Source of the DNA: Byssochlamys sp. IMV 00236
Lineage: Eukaryota; Ascomycota; Eurotiomycetes; Eurotiales; Thermoascaceae
Length of the DNA stretch: 64,000 bases
NCBI GenBank assembly: GCA_001931875.2
Contig: MSJH02000637.1
Span: forward strand, 184,098 to 248,097
Direction: 5' to 3'
Part shown: piece after piece, positions 23,237 through 34,851 of the stretch
Numbering within the stretch: position 1 is the first letter of the stretch
How the letters are laid out: each line of letters opens with the position of its first letter
Notes under the pieces: generated by a model
What the model was told of the DNA's origin: nothing
What the model saw: the letters and a program-made list of their open reading frames with translations, nothing else
Databases searched by the model: none
Position numbers and translations under genes: made by a program

Positions 23237-26200
23237 AGCCATGAATGTTTCGCGGGGGTCTTGAAATATACCAATGTCATGGATAATGGAATGGAGTAAC
23301 GCGGCTTGACTGGCACCTGTATCTAGTAAATACCTACCTCTGTACATTAATCTCAAAACTTCGATAGTGTTAACTGTATCATCAGAAACATCCTAGCATT
23401 CGTGTCTTCTGTTGCACAGCGACGGCTCGTAGGATGGTCCAGAGAGCCACATCTTAACTAGATCGTATTTCCAAAATAATAATATAAGCTGAATCACCTC
23501 ATTGTGATGTGAGAGGCGATTTCGACGTCGCTGCCATGTAATCTGACTAAGCTTTCCTCTTTCGGGCCGTCTGATTGGATAGAGAACAATGATCATATAC
23601 CGCCTTCCGAATATCCAATTCTGCCAGGCATAAATTGGCTGTGAAAATTCTCACCGCTTTCTCGCGAGGACAGCTCGCATTTGCGATAACATTCAGGACC
23701 AGAGATCTTTTGGAACTGGCCAGTCCTCCATCATGAACTTTCCTCTCTCGTCTCTCCAATATTGCCAGCATTTCTCGGAGTGTTATCGAAATCTGTCGAA
23801 TGCCATCGGTTTTATTCTGGAAACAAGAGCGTTGCTCAGGAATACTGGCTCTCAGATGCCATTTATTTACTGCAAGTAGCTCATACCGAGATGGGCATTC
23901 GCATTCATGAGATGTCAAGACTGGTGTCACACATTCCCCTGGAGTCAAGGCAAAGTAAGCAACAACGGAGGTGGGCCGGGCATACTCGAGATATACTGGA
24001 TGCCGGACATTCGCCACGGAGGCACCTTCTAGACGCACGGGGTATATTGCGCATGGTTCTCCGCATATTCAACAAATCTCTGAAATGCGGGGGGTTATCT
24101 GGACCACAGAATCAGTGGTGAAAGAGTTGAAAACGATTCTTGACAACAAGATGACCCCGGTCTGGTGCAATGTTCGTCTTGTCGGACACACGTGGGTTGG
24201 GGATATCATCGAAGCTGAAGGCTTCCTGATAGGCCCAGACATTCCATAGATCGTCCTGGTAACTACCAAGGGGACCTTTTTCCGGACCGGTCGCGGAATG
24301 TCGGTCCAAAGCTCAGAAGGTTCCACTCGTTAACCCTGGTACGTAGATAATTATGGTTACGGCGGCATTGCCCGACATACGTACTTCCCACAAAGTGTCT
24401 TGACAATAATAACCGATCGCCTCCTTGATTTGAGATTTTTGGCTGCTAAGTCGAGTTGATTCCATGGGGAACATCTAGATCTCGTCGCATACTTCCAGAT
24501 AGCTACAACCACAGGAGAATCGGTCACATGAGTTTCCCAGTGTTAACTGCGCCTTTGCATCGTCCAAGCGTCAATCTCTTTTCGGGGACATGGCTATTGG
24601 CAGCAAGAACCTGGGAAGAACCGGGAGATGATAATAATATTAAAGCTATCTACCACCCAAAAAGGCTAGGGTCAGTGACAATTCTTGCCGACCCCGCTTC
24701 ATAGCTGCGATGCCAGCTGTATGTATGTACGACCAATGCTCTTGATCGTCATGATACACCACAGGTGACTTTACGCCTTGCCTATCTCGTTTGATCATTC
24801 ACTGCAAGGTGTCATGCAACGCGGTATAGATAGAACACAATAATGGGCACACCGCATCTGCAGGACTTCAATGCTCTCAACCCTGTGTCCTGTGAAGGGA
24901 GAAAGGCATTAGTAACATATACAGACAAAAACTGGGACGCAACATTATTAGTATCCAACGGTGCTGTCTGTCGCACAACTAACGGTTGGCGCCATGCAAC
25001 ACTAAGTGCGATGTACCAGAAAAGGCGCCGGTTTCCAAATATGATCCATCCCGACTGGTACTATTATCATTGCCAAAGCATCATCTGAAATGATGGGCAA
25101 CTGTGCGCGATCCTGCTCGAAACACTTCTTAACCGGCGAGAAAACATGCGGAAAGTTTTATCTTTGCGTTCAATCACGGTCGGCAACTTGAATTGGTTTC
25201 AATCGCATACGATTGTGAGAGTATACGGCTGTACAATTACTCAACAAACCAGGCGGAATGCCGATACCAGCGGGCATGCCGAGCCTGCCGTCCTTGCCGG
25301 ATGACGCCGATCCCGATTGTCCAATGCAGGCCGAAAAATTCTTCTCGCTCAACTTCCGAGTCCAAGGACGAATGAGCAGTCGACCAACACCGTGCTCGCT
25401 GCTCAGAAACCGACCGGGCGACGTGGACCGACCAGCTCGGCCCACTTGGTCGATTATTTTTTTGACCGGATGGGTCGAGTCGAGTCACTAGAGTATTCTC
25501 GAGCAGTAGATACTACTACTACGGACTCGGAGGGACATAACGTCTTGACTTTTTAGAATCGCTCTTTCCAGGGTATACCATGCGAAACCTGGAGCCACTG
25601 CACATATGACTGTCAGCTTTAGCAACAGGAAAGAGGATCGCTAATCTGACAGTAGATAGCTGGAGTTCTGCGTGCGCTGTTCGAGGTCGGATCAAGATAG
25701 AGGCGATCTCGTCTGGCGCGGCAGATCGACTGCGAAGACCTCAACGCGCTGTCCAAGAGCGCCACTGCCGAAGCCACTGAGCAACAGCTCAGGGGCTTGA
25801 CCTTGCTGTTGATACAACCTTAGATAATTTGTATCGTATGCACTTTCTCGAAAAGATTCACCGCAGGTGGGTCGGTTTCCCTTTCCCTATCGCTTGGTGG
25901 GCTGTTGTTTCATTATTATTCCACCGGTCAAGAGGCTTTCTTTTTCCCCTCGCCCATTCTTTACTGACATGCAACCCACCAGTTTCTCCGAAGATAAACC
26001 GGACAGTCGCCCTGTTTTACTACACCTGTGTTCACAACCTCGCTTTGGATGAAATAGATACATATCTCCGCACATAAGGATGAGCATTTCGGGATACTGT
26101 CTAGGGCATCAATCATAGGCAGAGCAGATACCGGGCATCTATCTAAGATGCCCGGCTACCGTGGTCTGGGCGGATTCGGCAGCCGTAGATACACAGAGCA

Positions 26201-26792
26201 CATAGTGCCAATTCGGCATCAGTACGGTCCATCCCTAAACCGTGTTCGGCACCTTACGCTGGAAACAGTTGGCATGCTATTATTGATCATCTGTTTGCCC
26301 TGCTTGCCCTAAGTCCCGGGCGCGGTTCCATGGTCATCAGCAGAACAAATCTCCACTACCGGGCCAGGAACCTACCCAGGGCCGTTTCCCGAAAGAGTAT
26401 AACTCTTGTGTTTCTAGTAAACCCCTTTGGCTATGCGATGCCGTCCCGCAGTTGTGCTCTGGCTTCCAGAAGCTGCCCCAGGGCAATTCCAGGGTGGCGC
26501 GACGAACATGTTGAACCTCTGATTGATCGAGGAGATTGAATGCTCTCCATATGACCCCATGACAAGAAAATTCCTGCGTCCCTAGACCCCCGAACCCCGT
26601 TCCGCCCACGGAGTTACCCCAATCTCTTGTGGACTGTGCTCAGTTCTGGACTGGGGAGCGAGCTCTTATATTGAGCTGCCTCCTCACTTCCTCATTCTCA
26701 TTTTGCTCCTCGAACTGTCTCTATCGCGGTGACCGTCGAAACATTCATTATACAGACGGGGTCCAGGGTCGCCGTACCACAACACCATCAGA
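23237..26792. other. Long gene-poor region upstream of the hexose transporter
   Basis: This 3.5 kb stretch has no gene I can support. The longest frame (23547-24038, minus, 163 codons) is listed separately. A GC-richer patch at about 25,240-25,480 has open frames on both strands, which argues for base composition rather than coding. The last few hundred bases should be the transporter promoter. Confidence 0.45.
23547..24038 (-). other. Orphan open frame of 163 codons, doubtful gene
   Basis: The frame starts with ATG at 24038 and ends in SNQTARKRKA. It has a mixed composition with scattered Cys and a Lys/Arg-rich end, but no domain that I recognise and no convincing splice partners. A decayed C-terminus of a regulatory protein is possible, and so is chance. 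Confidence 0.2.
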
Positions 26793-28660
26793 ATGACGGT
26801 ATCAGACTTCTTTAACAAGCTGAAGCCCCGTGCTGAGCCCGTCGAGCACGCGGAGCACACCTCCCCTTCGACTCCTTCAGGATCCGAAGCTGAGAAGAAC
26901 ACCACCTACGATGACAGTCCCGTGAAATATCTGACATGGCGATCTTTCATTCTGGGCGCCTGTGCATCCATGGGTGGATTCATCTTCGGTTACTCTACTG
27001 GTCAAATTTCAGGTTTTGAGACCATGGGTGACTTCAAGCTCCGTTTCGCTCAGTATGACTCTGCCACGGATACCTATTATTTTAGCAACGTCCGTTCCGG
27101 ACTGATTGTCGGCTTGGTGCGTCTGATGCAGCTTACCTGGTTTCCATCCGTTTGTACTGATGGGAGACAATCTAGCTTTCCATTGGTACCATGATTGGTG
27201 CTCTTTGCGCAGCTCCTCTGGCCGATCGTTTTGGCCGTAAGTTGTCCATTGCTCTTTGGTGTATCATCCATGTCGTCGGTATCATTGTTCAAATCGCGAC
27301 CGAGAACAAATGGTACCAGGTTGCTGTTGGTCGTCTTGTCGCTGGTCTCGGTGTCGGTGCGCTCTCCAGTGTTGTTCCTATGTACCAATCTGAGTCTGCT
27401 CCTCGACAGGTCAGAGGTGCCATGGTCAGGTGAGTACTCATTCTGGATCAGATTACATGTGTCAAGCCGCTAACATTCCAAAAGTGCGTTCCAGCTGTTC
27501 GTCGCCTTTGGAATCTTCATTTCAGCGTGCGTCAACTACGGCACTGAGACGATCCAGTCGACTGCCTCGTGGCGTATCACCATGGGGATCGGTTTCGCTT
27601 GGCCCCTTATCCTCGGTATTGGTATCATGTTCCTGCCCGAGTCTCCTCGTTATGCCTACCGCAACGGCCGCGTTGACGAGGCCCGCCGTATCATGACCAA
27701 GCTATACGGTGTCCCCGAGAACCACCGTTTGGTGGCCGAGGAAATTCAGGATATGAAGGACAAGCTCGACGAGGAAAGAGCTGCAGGAACGGCAGCCTGG
27801 TACGAAATCTTCACTGGACCTCGCATGTTCTACCGAACGGTTCTTGGAATCGTGCTTCAGTCGCTGCAGCAGCTGTCTGGTGCTAACTTTATTTTCTACT
27901 ATGGTAACACCATCTTCAACGTACGTGATCCTATCTTGTTATTATTGCTCTTCAATATCAGAGTGTGATCGCTGGACCCTAGTGTACAACTCGGATTGGG
28001 GTTTCATGATGCTAATATTTGAGGCAGGCTACGGGTCTGAGCAACAGCTATGAGACTCAGATCATCTTGACTGTTGTCAACTTCGGTGTCACTATCATTG
28101 GATTGTACATAGTCGAGCACTTCGGTCGCCGCAAGTCCCTCATTGGCGGAGCCTTGTGGATGTTTGTCTGTTTCATGATCTTCGCTACCGTCGGTCACTA
28201 TAAGCTTGACCGTAACAACCCTCAGAACACTCCCCAGGCTGGTACCGTGCTGATTGTCTTTACCTGCTTCTTTATTGTCGGCTTCGCCACTACCTGGGGA
28301 CCTATCGTGTGGGCTATTGTCGGAGAGCTGTACCCTGCTAGATACCGTGCTACCTGTATGGGTATTGCTACTGCCTCCAACTGGACCTGGAACTTCCTGA
28401 TCTCGTTCTTCACGCCATTCATCTCGAGCGCCATTGACTTCCAGTACGGTTATGTTTTCGCCTGCTGCTCATTCGCCGCTGCTCTGATCGTTTTCTTCTT
28501 CGTCTGTGAGACCCAGGGACGTACTCTGGAGGAGGTCGACACTATGTACGTGCAGCACGTCAAGCCCTGGAAGTCCAGCTCCTGGGTTGCTCCTGCGAAC
28601 CTTCGCCGTACCCAGCAGGAGAGCGAAATCGAACAACAGAGCCAAGAGGCTGAAAAATAA
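26793..28660 (+). CDS. MFS hexose transporter (sugar porter family)
   Basis: Four exons (26793-27116, 27176-27429, 27485-27920, 28028-28660) encode 548 residues with about 12 membrane segments. Sugar-porter signatures are in order: GYSTGQISG in TM1, PLADRFGRK after TM2, PESPRY at the end of the first half, QQLSGANFIFYYG in TM7 and ETQGRTLEEVD after TM12. The last motif normally begins with Pro, which is Cys here. The cytoplasmic N-terminus is like that of the MstE/HxtA group of Aspergillus glucose transporters. It would carry glucose or related hexoses across the plasma membrane, probably by proton symport. Such genes are usually controlled by carbon source. Substrate affinity cannot be read from sequence. 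Confidence 0.9.
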
Positions 28661-29394
28661 AGTGGAGTACCTGCCATTCACTGTGGATGCGCCAATAGAG
28701 TGCCCGGATGAGAGATACGGCCAGATAGCTCATGAGAGAGACGTACGAATCATTTGACGATATCGTGATACGTAACGATTGCATTTACATATCATGCGTA
28801 CGGGTGTGTTGGTGTGCGGTTGGGAACGGGTAACGGTCGGGTCCATTGCATGGGAGGCTACTTCACCTCCCCTCAGTTTCTGCTTAATTCAGGGGGTTTT
28901 CTTGCATTGTATTATCATATAGACTTGCTTGTATATAGGAGATCATCCTCTACGTTCGGAGCGAAAAGATATCAGCCAGCAATTAATGCTATAGTTACAT
29001 TTTGATCCTTTCACCTGACTGAGCTGTCCAAGAGATTTCTACTCAGGAAGCAAGGAGTACACAGTTTCTGAGCCAACTGAACTACCAGTATTTTGTAATA
29101 GGAATATCTTGGGTACGATGTCGATTACAAATGCAGACCCGTTTCGTGCGTTAGTGTTGGAACTGTCAGATCGATTTTTGACACACCCGGGGCCCATAAC
29201 TTCCATATCACTCTCCTTAGATTCCCTGTCACCACTCAATGTTACAGGTCCCTGGTCGGATGCATGACTGCCGTGAAATAGTAGTTGCTTGGACAGGAGC
29301 TCACTATGCATAAGCACAATGTGTGAGTGGATCGAGAAATGAGACGAGCATCTATCCGAAACGAAAAAAATAAATCAAATAGAAAAAGACAAAA
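28661..29394. other. Intergenic region between transporter and 5S rRNA
   Basis: This contains the transporter 3' UTR and the sequence downstream of the 5S gene. No additional gene is seen. Confidence 0.5.
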
Positions 29395-29513
29395 ACATAC
29401 AACAGCAGGGATTCGCTGGTGGTCACCCACCCAACTACTAACCTGCCGGCGTGTGGCTTAAGTACGGCTGAGCGGACGGGAAGCCCTGTTTTCCACACCC
29501 TATGGTCGTATGT
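29395..29513 (-). rRNA. 5S ribosomal RNA
   Basis: Read on the minus strand, the gene begins ACATACGACCATAGGGTGTG and ends in GTTGTATGTT, so its ends pair as helix I. The internal block TTAGTAGTTGGGTGGGTGAC and the ACCAGCGAATCCC segment are typical fungal 5S sequence and include the polymerase III internal promoter region. The length is about 118-119 bases, and a run of T follows as terminator. Single dispersed 5S genes are the rule in filamentous ascomycetes. It looks full length, although a few loop bases may differ from the common Aspergillus sequence as I remember it. Confidence 0.93.
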
Positions 29514-29840
29514 GGTTTATACATACTCGTAGTGGAGTGATAATCGTTCTTTTACACTTTTAGGATATAGTCGTGGAGACCTGGTAACCACCGAGAACTA
29601 CTGCTGAAGAGCATATAGTTCCTATTATACACATGCTCCCAAGTATAATATCTAGATCACCCGTGCCCTGAACAGAAACTTTTCATTAGCTGGTTTAGTG
29701 TTGCTTGGGCAGCGTTGCTGCTTAAACAGGTTACATGTTGTATACGAAACCACCGATTGTCAACAAACTAGAGCTCGATTATGTACTTAATATCTCATCG
29801 ATATCTACTATTAACACCAGAGCCCTAAAAAGTTATCGGT
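29514..29840. other. Intergenic region between 5S rRNA and ferric reductase
   Basis: This stretch holds the 5S upstream sequence and the 3' end of the ferric reductase gene. No gene is visible. Confidence 0.5.
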
Positions 29841-32006
29841 CTACCACGAATATGCTTCCACTACCAGCTCAAACTCCGTCTTCCCCAGCTTCTCTTCCGA
29901 CACAACAGCAGCTCGGACATCGTCGCAAAGTCCTCCTGGCCCAGACACGACAATGCCAACCTTTTCCCACCCGGCTTCTATCTCATCCTCTAGGAGCTGC
30001 TTAACATTCAGTCTGCTGCCGATCCGAACGTCTCTGTCAGCAACGAAGCCACTCAGGAATCCTTCTAAGTCATCCACCAAGCATCTAGCGGATTCTTTGA
30101 CACTCCATGCCTGCTTGACGTTCCAATGGTTATGGACAAAGGGAAGAACACTAGTAATGCCGATGCCGCCGCCGATGAGCAGCAGTCGGTCGCAACGGAG
30201 AACCTCCTGGGTTGAGTTGTTTGGATACGGTCCCTCTAAAAACGTGAGAAGGTTGTTACCTGCGCGCAGAGACCTAGTCATGCCGGTCAACTTCCGTATG
30301 TATAGTGTCAGACCGACGGTGGGATGTCTGTGATGCACCGCTGTCACGCCAGACTTCAGCACGTCGTGCTTTTCCACGTCAGGTTGCTCTTCGAGCCCAT
30401 CCGTCAAAACCTGATCCTGACTCTTCGAGGCCGTAAGCGCATGAGAGTGCTGCACCAAGGCTGTAGGCAATATCGAAAACGGATGGTTCTCCCACGGCCG
30501 GAGGGGATGGAGTCCGGGGAAGTAGACGTAGACATGCCTGCCGGGCTCAGAGCCCCAACGTATGCCGAGAATGTCGATGCGGACGTATTCTTCGTTGAGC
30601 ACGGTGACTTTGGCTCGATGCGGACCGACGATGGCGATGCGTAAAACACGCCCTAAGCGGTCAAACATCCAGATTGCAGAGGTAGCTATGAGCCAGTCCT
30701 CATATCCGCCAAGGTATTTGTATAAATCGTAGGCATGGTACCAGCAGCCGACAATGAGAACAACGGAGAGCACAATATGTTTGAGCAAGAAGAACTCGTC
30801 GCATAGCTACGCAGGTAGAGACCGCTACCAAATGTGAGAAGCACGCAGCAGAGGGTGGCGACGATGCCCCAGATCCAGTACGGCGATTTCGCAGCCTCCC
30901 CATACGTCCCTTCAGCCTTGTACAGTATCACAGCTATGATCGAGTGTAACAAGACCTGCAGTGTGAATATACGGGCAACCCAACGATGGAGCACGAGAAA
31001 GGTTGAATGCGACCAGTTCGATGCCCAGAGCAGAATGTTGTTCCTTCCAGCAAAGAGCCAAATGAGAGGAGCGATTATATACGCAAAGGCCCCTGCTCGG
31101 TAGAGAACGTAGGCCATAATCTCGTGCCATGTGCTCGAGTACCACGCATTAGGCTGACGAGACTGGAAATTCACCGCTGTCAAGACAATGTTGAGAATAA
31201 GGAATATTAGAATATATAGCGTTTGGCCGACGGTAGGCGCATTTCCAAGAAGGCTTGGAAGCGGACGGACTTGATACGTGCCAATAAGGCTCGGCCAGAC
31301 CAGATATGGCTTGAGCTTCCTGAAAATAGTGGATAGGAATGGCAAATATCCAGCCCATGTGAGGACAATGGGAGTTCCGAAACCAGTGACGAGTATTGCG
31401 ATGCTACATTGGACAGGGCAAGTTAGAATTTGGGAACATCCCGTCGACTACATATGGAAAGTCTTACCCGTAAGCATTTTCCTGCGCCGTTTCGCGCTGT
31501 ACGCTTGTCAAGACATTCCATTGCTCTTCATAGACAAGAGGCGAGACTAGGGACGTATCATTGAGCCATGTGTCCTCAGGCGTGAGTTGGATCGTTGGCG
31601 GACTGGTGATGTTTGCGAGGGCCTCCGTGTATGACCATTTCGGGGGAACCCCAGTTTCGCCGGCGTCAGACTGGCCTGTGCTTTCAGTTTCCCAGAAATA
31701 CTCGAGCTTGGAATTCTTCACGTTGTATTCGGAACACTTGGTGTGCATGCACCACGCCAGACTGGTAAGGTAGGGTGTGTTTTCTGCCCAGCATGCGGAA
31801 CTTGTCTTCATGGTCATCATTCCAACAGTATCGCCCGTGCTAGAGCAGGAGAGCCTCAGGCTATAGAGGGAGCACAGGCAGGACATGGCACAGAATGGGT
31901 CGTAGGGATTCGCAGGAAAGCCGTTGAGTGCGCTTTGGAACGGTGCGCCTGCAAGGACCGGCGGCACCAGTAGCCATGCGGACCAGAGGGGCAAGGTGAT
32001 CTTCAT
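29841..32006 (-). pseudogene. FRE-type ferric/cupric reductase with an internal frameshift
   Basis: Exon 1 (31468-32006) gives a signal peptide (MKITLPLWSAWLLVPPVLAG), a Cys-rich external domain and the start of the membrane part. Exon 2 (29841-31403) continues with six or more membrane helices. His residues for two hemes lie in HRWVARIF, VLLHSI, LLKHIV and CWYHAYD. The FAD site HPFSIL, the NADPH site LLIGGGIGIT and a VSGPGGLCDD end block follow. The family moves electrons from NADPH across the plasma membrane to reduce Fe(III) or Cu(II) before uptake. Within 30795-30806 the reading frame changes: the upstream frame stops at 30686 and the downstream frame continues the family alignment. No intron of plausible size fits there. 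It is therefore either a recent pseudogene or a sequencing error, as all other parts look conserved. Confidence 0.8.
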
Positions 32007-33480
32007 GCTACTTGGAACCCAGATGTATTGTTAGATGAATAGGGTCAGAGAAGGAAGTTGGATAAGTAGGGTCAGGAAGACCCTCAGCGACAATATACCA
32101 ACATGACGAGACAGCAATAACAAAGATTCCCCGGCGCGCCACAGCAACGTGATGAGTGCTTTTGAGGTAATTTCCTACTCTGGCCCAGAAAAAGTTTTCT
32201 GCTGATCTAGCACATCTCTTATCTGGGGTATCTGGAACCTGTCTACGAACCCAGCAGCGCCTGTTTACAATATTTCTTGTAGTGAGTCTGGCACTTCTGT
32301 ACAGAAATGGCGAAATTCAGTATAAATCACTGATATGCCTGCAGCTGCGGCTATGTAGACGTTTTTTCGCACATAGTCTAAAGACAGTCGAATGGATGTT
32401 ACCAGGAAAGAACCACTAAATAATATGTTGTAAACCAACTTGTGCTAATCTAATTTTCCGATTGAAACTAATGTGTTATTAGGAGAAGCTTGTTAAAAAT
32501 ATGCTCGATAAGCGATTGAAGACAAGATTCTAACTGAAGGGCTTGTCTTCAATATTGACACACGGGAGTCCTTGCTGGCGGGTGGTATTGGGATCTATCT
32601 GGGAAATAGAAATGTTCGATTACTCACCTATCTTGGTGCCAAGAACATGAAGTTCGTTAGAAATAGAGACTGGATAGGAGAATAGCCTTAACGAGTTATT
32701 GATTATTTGACAATTTCTCTGCAATTGGCTAGAGAACACCACGCTAACTATGATTATAAATCTATAAGCACAGTGAATTATAACTTGTAAGTTCCGATTT
32801 GCTTAGTTGATTAAACATTTGCTGAAATGTGTGCTTAGTACCAACCATAACGATATTATTAGACCGATTCCGAGGGCAAGATACCTAAGGCCGATTCGAC
32901 AAGTGGGGAGCCATTATCAAGGCAAGGAACAACACAAGGGGCGACAACGCGCAGTACAGCGCCATGAAACTTATGGAAACAGTTCCTGCACTGTATTTAG
33001 GAACTCTAATGCCAACGTCAGCTGGTAGCAATGTTTCATGGAATCTTGCAGCGAATGTTCATCTTTTGACGAAGAATTATCATCGCAGCAGGTCATTCAC
33101 CTGCGGAAAAATGAGGCAGAGGAGTCATACGGAATAAATAGTCCTTGATGGCCGAAGATACTTATGACATCCTAACAGCCGGAAATGAAAATAAGTACTG
33201 CGGAGGACACTTTATGACACAAGAGTATTAAATCCTCGCTACAAGACCTGGATTATAGAAAGCTTGTTGTAAAATGTCCAAACTGGCCCGTGCATAAGTA
33301 TATGTATTGTTGGGGTCCCTGTAGCAGAAGACGTCTGGAGTTTCATATGTGTTTCATATCAAGCCCCTTGCCTCTCGGCAATTAAAATGATCGAGCTCAC
33401 CGTATTATATTCATCCTTTGGCTCTGTCTCCGAATGAGCCTATGATATCGTTGTGCATCGCAGGAAGGGAGGCAGAGAGA
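32007..33480. other. AT-rich divergent intergenic region
   Basis: This 1.5 kb region lies between the starts of the ferric reductase and SET genes. It is AT-richer than the genes and lacks any convincing open frame or known RNA. Promoters for both genes are expected here. Confidence 0.45.
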
Positions 33481-34851
33481 ATGGCAAACGTTGGAACGTG
33501 GTCGCTTTGGCTCCTTGGCCTTGCATCCTCCGTGGCTTCCAACTCTATGTTGTCCAACAAATGTTTATACGAACCTGTTATCCTCGGGGTCAATTTAGAA
33601 TGTTTAAAAAGCGGCGACGGAGACATTATATACCCGATCAATGAGCAGGTCCCAGTGATGTCTACCTCTCAGGATGGGGCAAATACTACTACGGCAACGT
33701 TTGGGCCATGGTCTTTCAAGCCTTCCTGCACCGACTTTATTCCCAGTATCCAGAGCGAGTTGTGCGTCTATACAGATCGTTCATTTGCGGGTAACCGAGG
33801 GATCTCGATCTTCACGACTCCGCAGATAGCCGATGAGTTCGTTCGTTTGAGACCTTTTCATGATCCCGCAATCCTTGCAGGTATCAATAATCCAGAGGGT
33901 CCGTGGCATCCTCAAAATTTGCCTGGTAGAGGCATTGGCCTGCTGGCAAAAACAAGAATCGACCCAGGAGAGCGACTCATGGCCTACACACCGCTCCTAA
34001 TCATGCATCAACATCATCAAATATCCATTCCAGTGCGGGAGAACTTCCTACGACGGGCGATTGAACAATTGCCAGATGCCTCTAAGGAACAATATCTGCG
34101 ACTTGCAACTATATATGGCAATTCGAGTGTGATCGTCCAGGACGTGATCCAAACCAATGCTTTCGAGATGCAGGTGGGTGGAGAGATGCACCTTGCAATC
34201 TTTCCTGAGGCGTCTCGCATGAACCATGACTGTGCCCCAAAGTAAGTGCTTCGTAATTAGCTACCCTCCAATGCTGACAAGGAGCAGTGCTCAGTACTAT
34301 CTAGATCCATTGCGCTTGACGCACTATGTTCACGCAGTCCGGTACATCTCGGCGGGCGAAGAGCTCACCATTGCCTGTACGTGTATATCCCAGTCGGAAA
34401 TGTCTGTTCTGACCAGAATTAAGATTCTTCTCCTCTGGAGTTCGTATCAAATCGTCAGAGGCATCTTAAGGAGTCATTTCGCTTCACATGCGGATGTTCT
34501 CGTTGTCTTGCTGGCAAAACCGCTGACGCGGCCTTGGCCGAAATGAAATCGATCGAGGCAAGCCTTGCTGACTGGACAAAGACATCGACGGCGTCAACGG
34601 AGCTGGCGGAAAAGCTAATAGAACTTTATCGACAAGAACGGTTGGAGGGATTTCTCGATACCGCATACCGACATGCTGCATTGACTTATAATGCCGTCGG
34701 TAACAGCGCGCAAGCGAAGAAATACGCGCAACTGGCTGCAGATTCAGGGGCAATGAAAGATGGACCGGAAGCCCCAAATGTCCGAGGGATGAAAGAGCTC
34801 CTAAAACACCCGGAGAAGCACTGGAGCTGGCGACGCCGTATGCAACGTTAA
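33481..34851 (+). CDS. SET-domain protein with a predicted signal peptide
   Basis: Three exons (33481-34241, 34288-34376, 34424-34851) encode 425 residues. The SET core is seen in GRGIGLLAKTRIDPGERL near residue 160, SRMNHDCAPNAQYYLD at about 245 and ISAGEELTIAYSSPLEF at about 276. A post-SET CGCSRC motif begins at Cys306. This is the SMYD/SET5-like class of protein methyltransferases. I chose ATG 33481 because it begins MANVGTWSLWLLGLASSVAS, a signal-peptide-like start. An in-frame ATG at 33442 would add 13 residues and bury that segment. A signal peptide on a SET protein is unexpected, because the enzymes normally act inside the cell, but I recall similar fungal paralogues. The target is unknown. 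Confidence 0.8.

Noticed and set aside
23762..24121. 119-codon plus-strand frame overlapping the orphan minus-strand frame
   Set aside because: It has no domain, no splice partners and no start context better than chance.
30790..30840. An intron that would explain the ferric reductase frame change
   Set aside because: The only GT-AG pairs give introns of 16, 22 or 38 bases, too short for fungi, or would delete a conserved membrane helix.
29841..32006. Ferric reductase as part of the 41-52 kb metabolite cluster (catechol iron uptake)
   Set aside because: It lies more than 9 kb away with SET, GH16 and secreted-protein genes between, and it is frameshifted. The link would rest only on protocatechuate being an iron-binding catechol.
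33418..33480. Extension of the SET protein upstream to 33418
   Set aside because: The upstream frame opens with TTG rather than ATG, and the signal-like leader at 33481 gives the better start.
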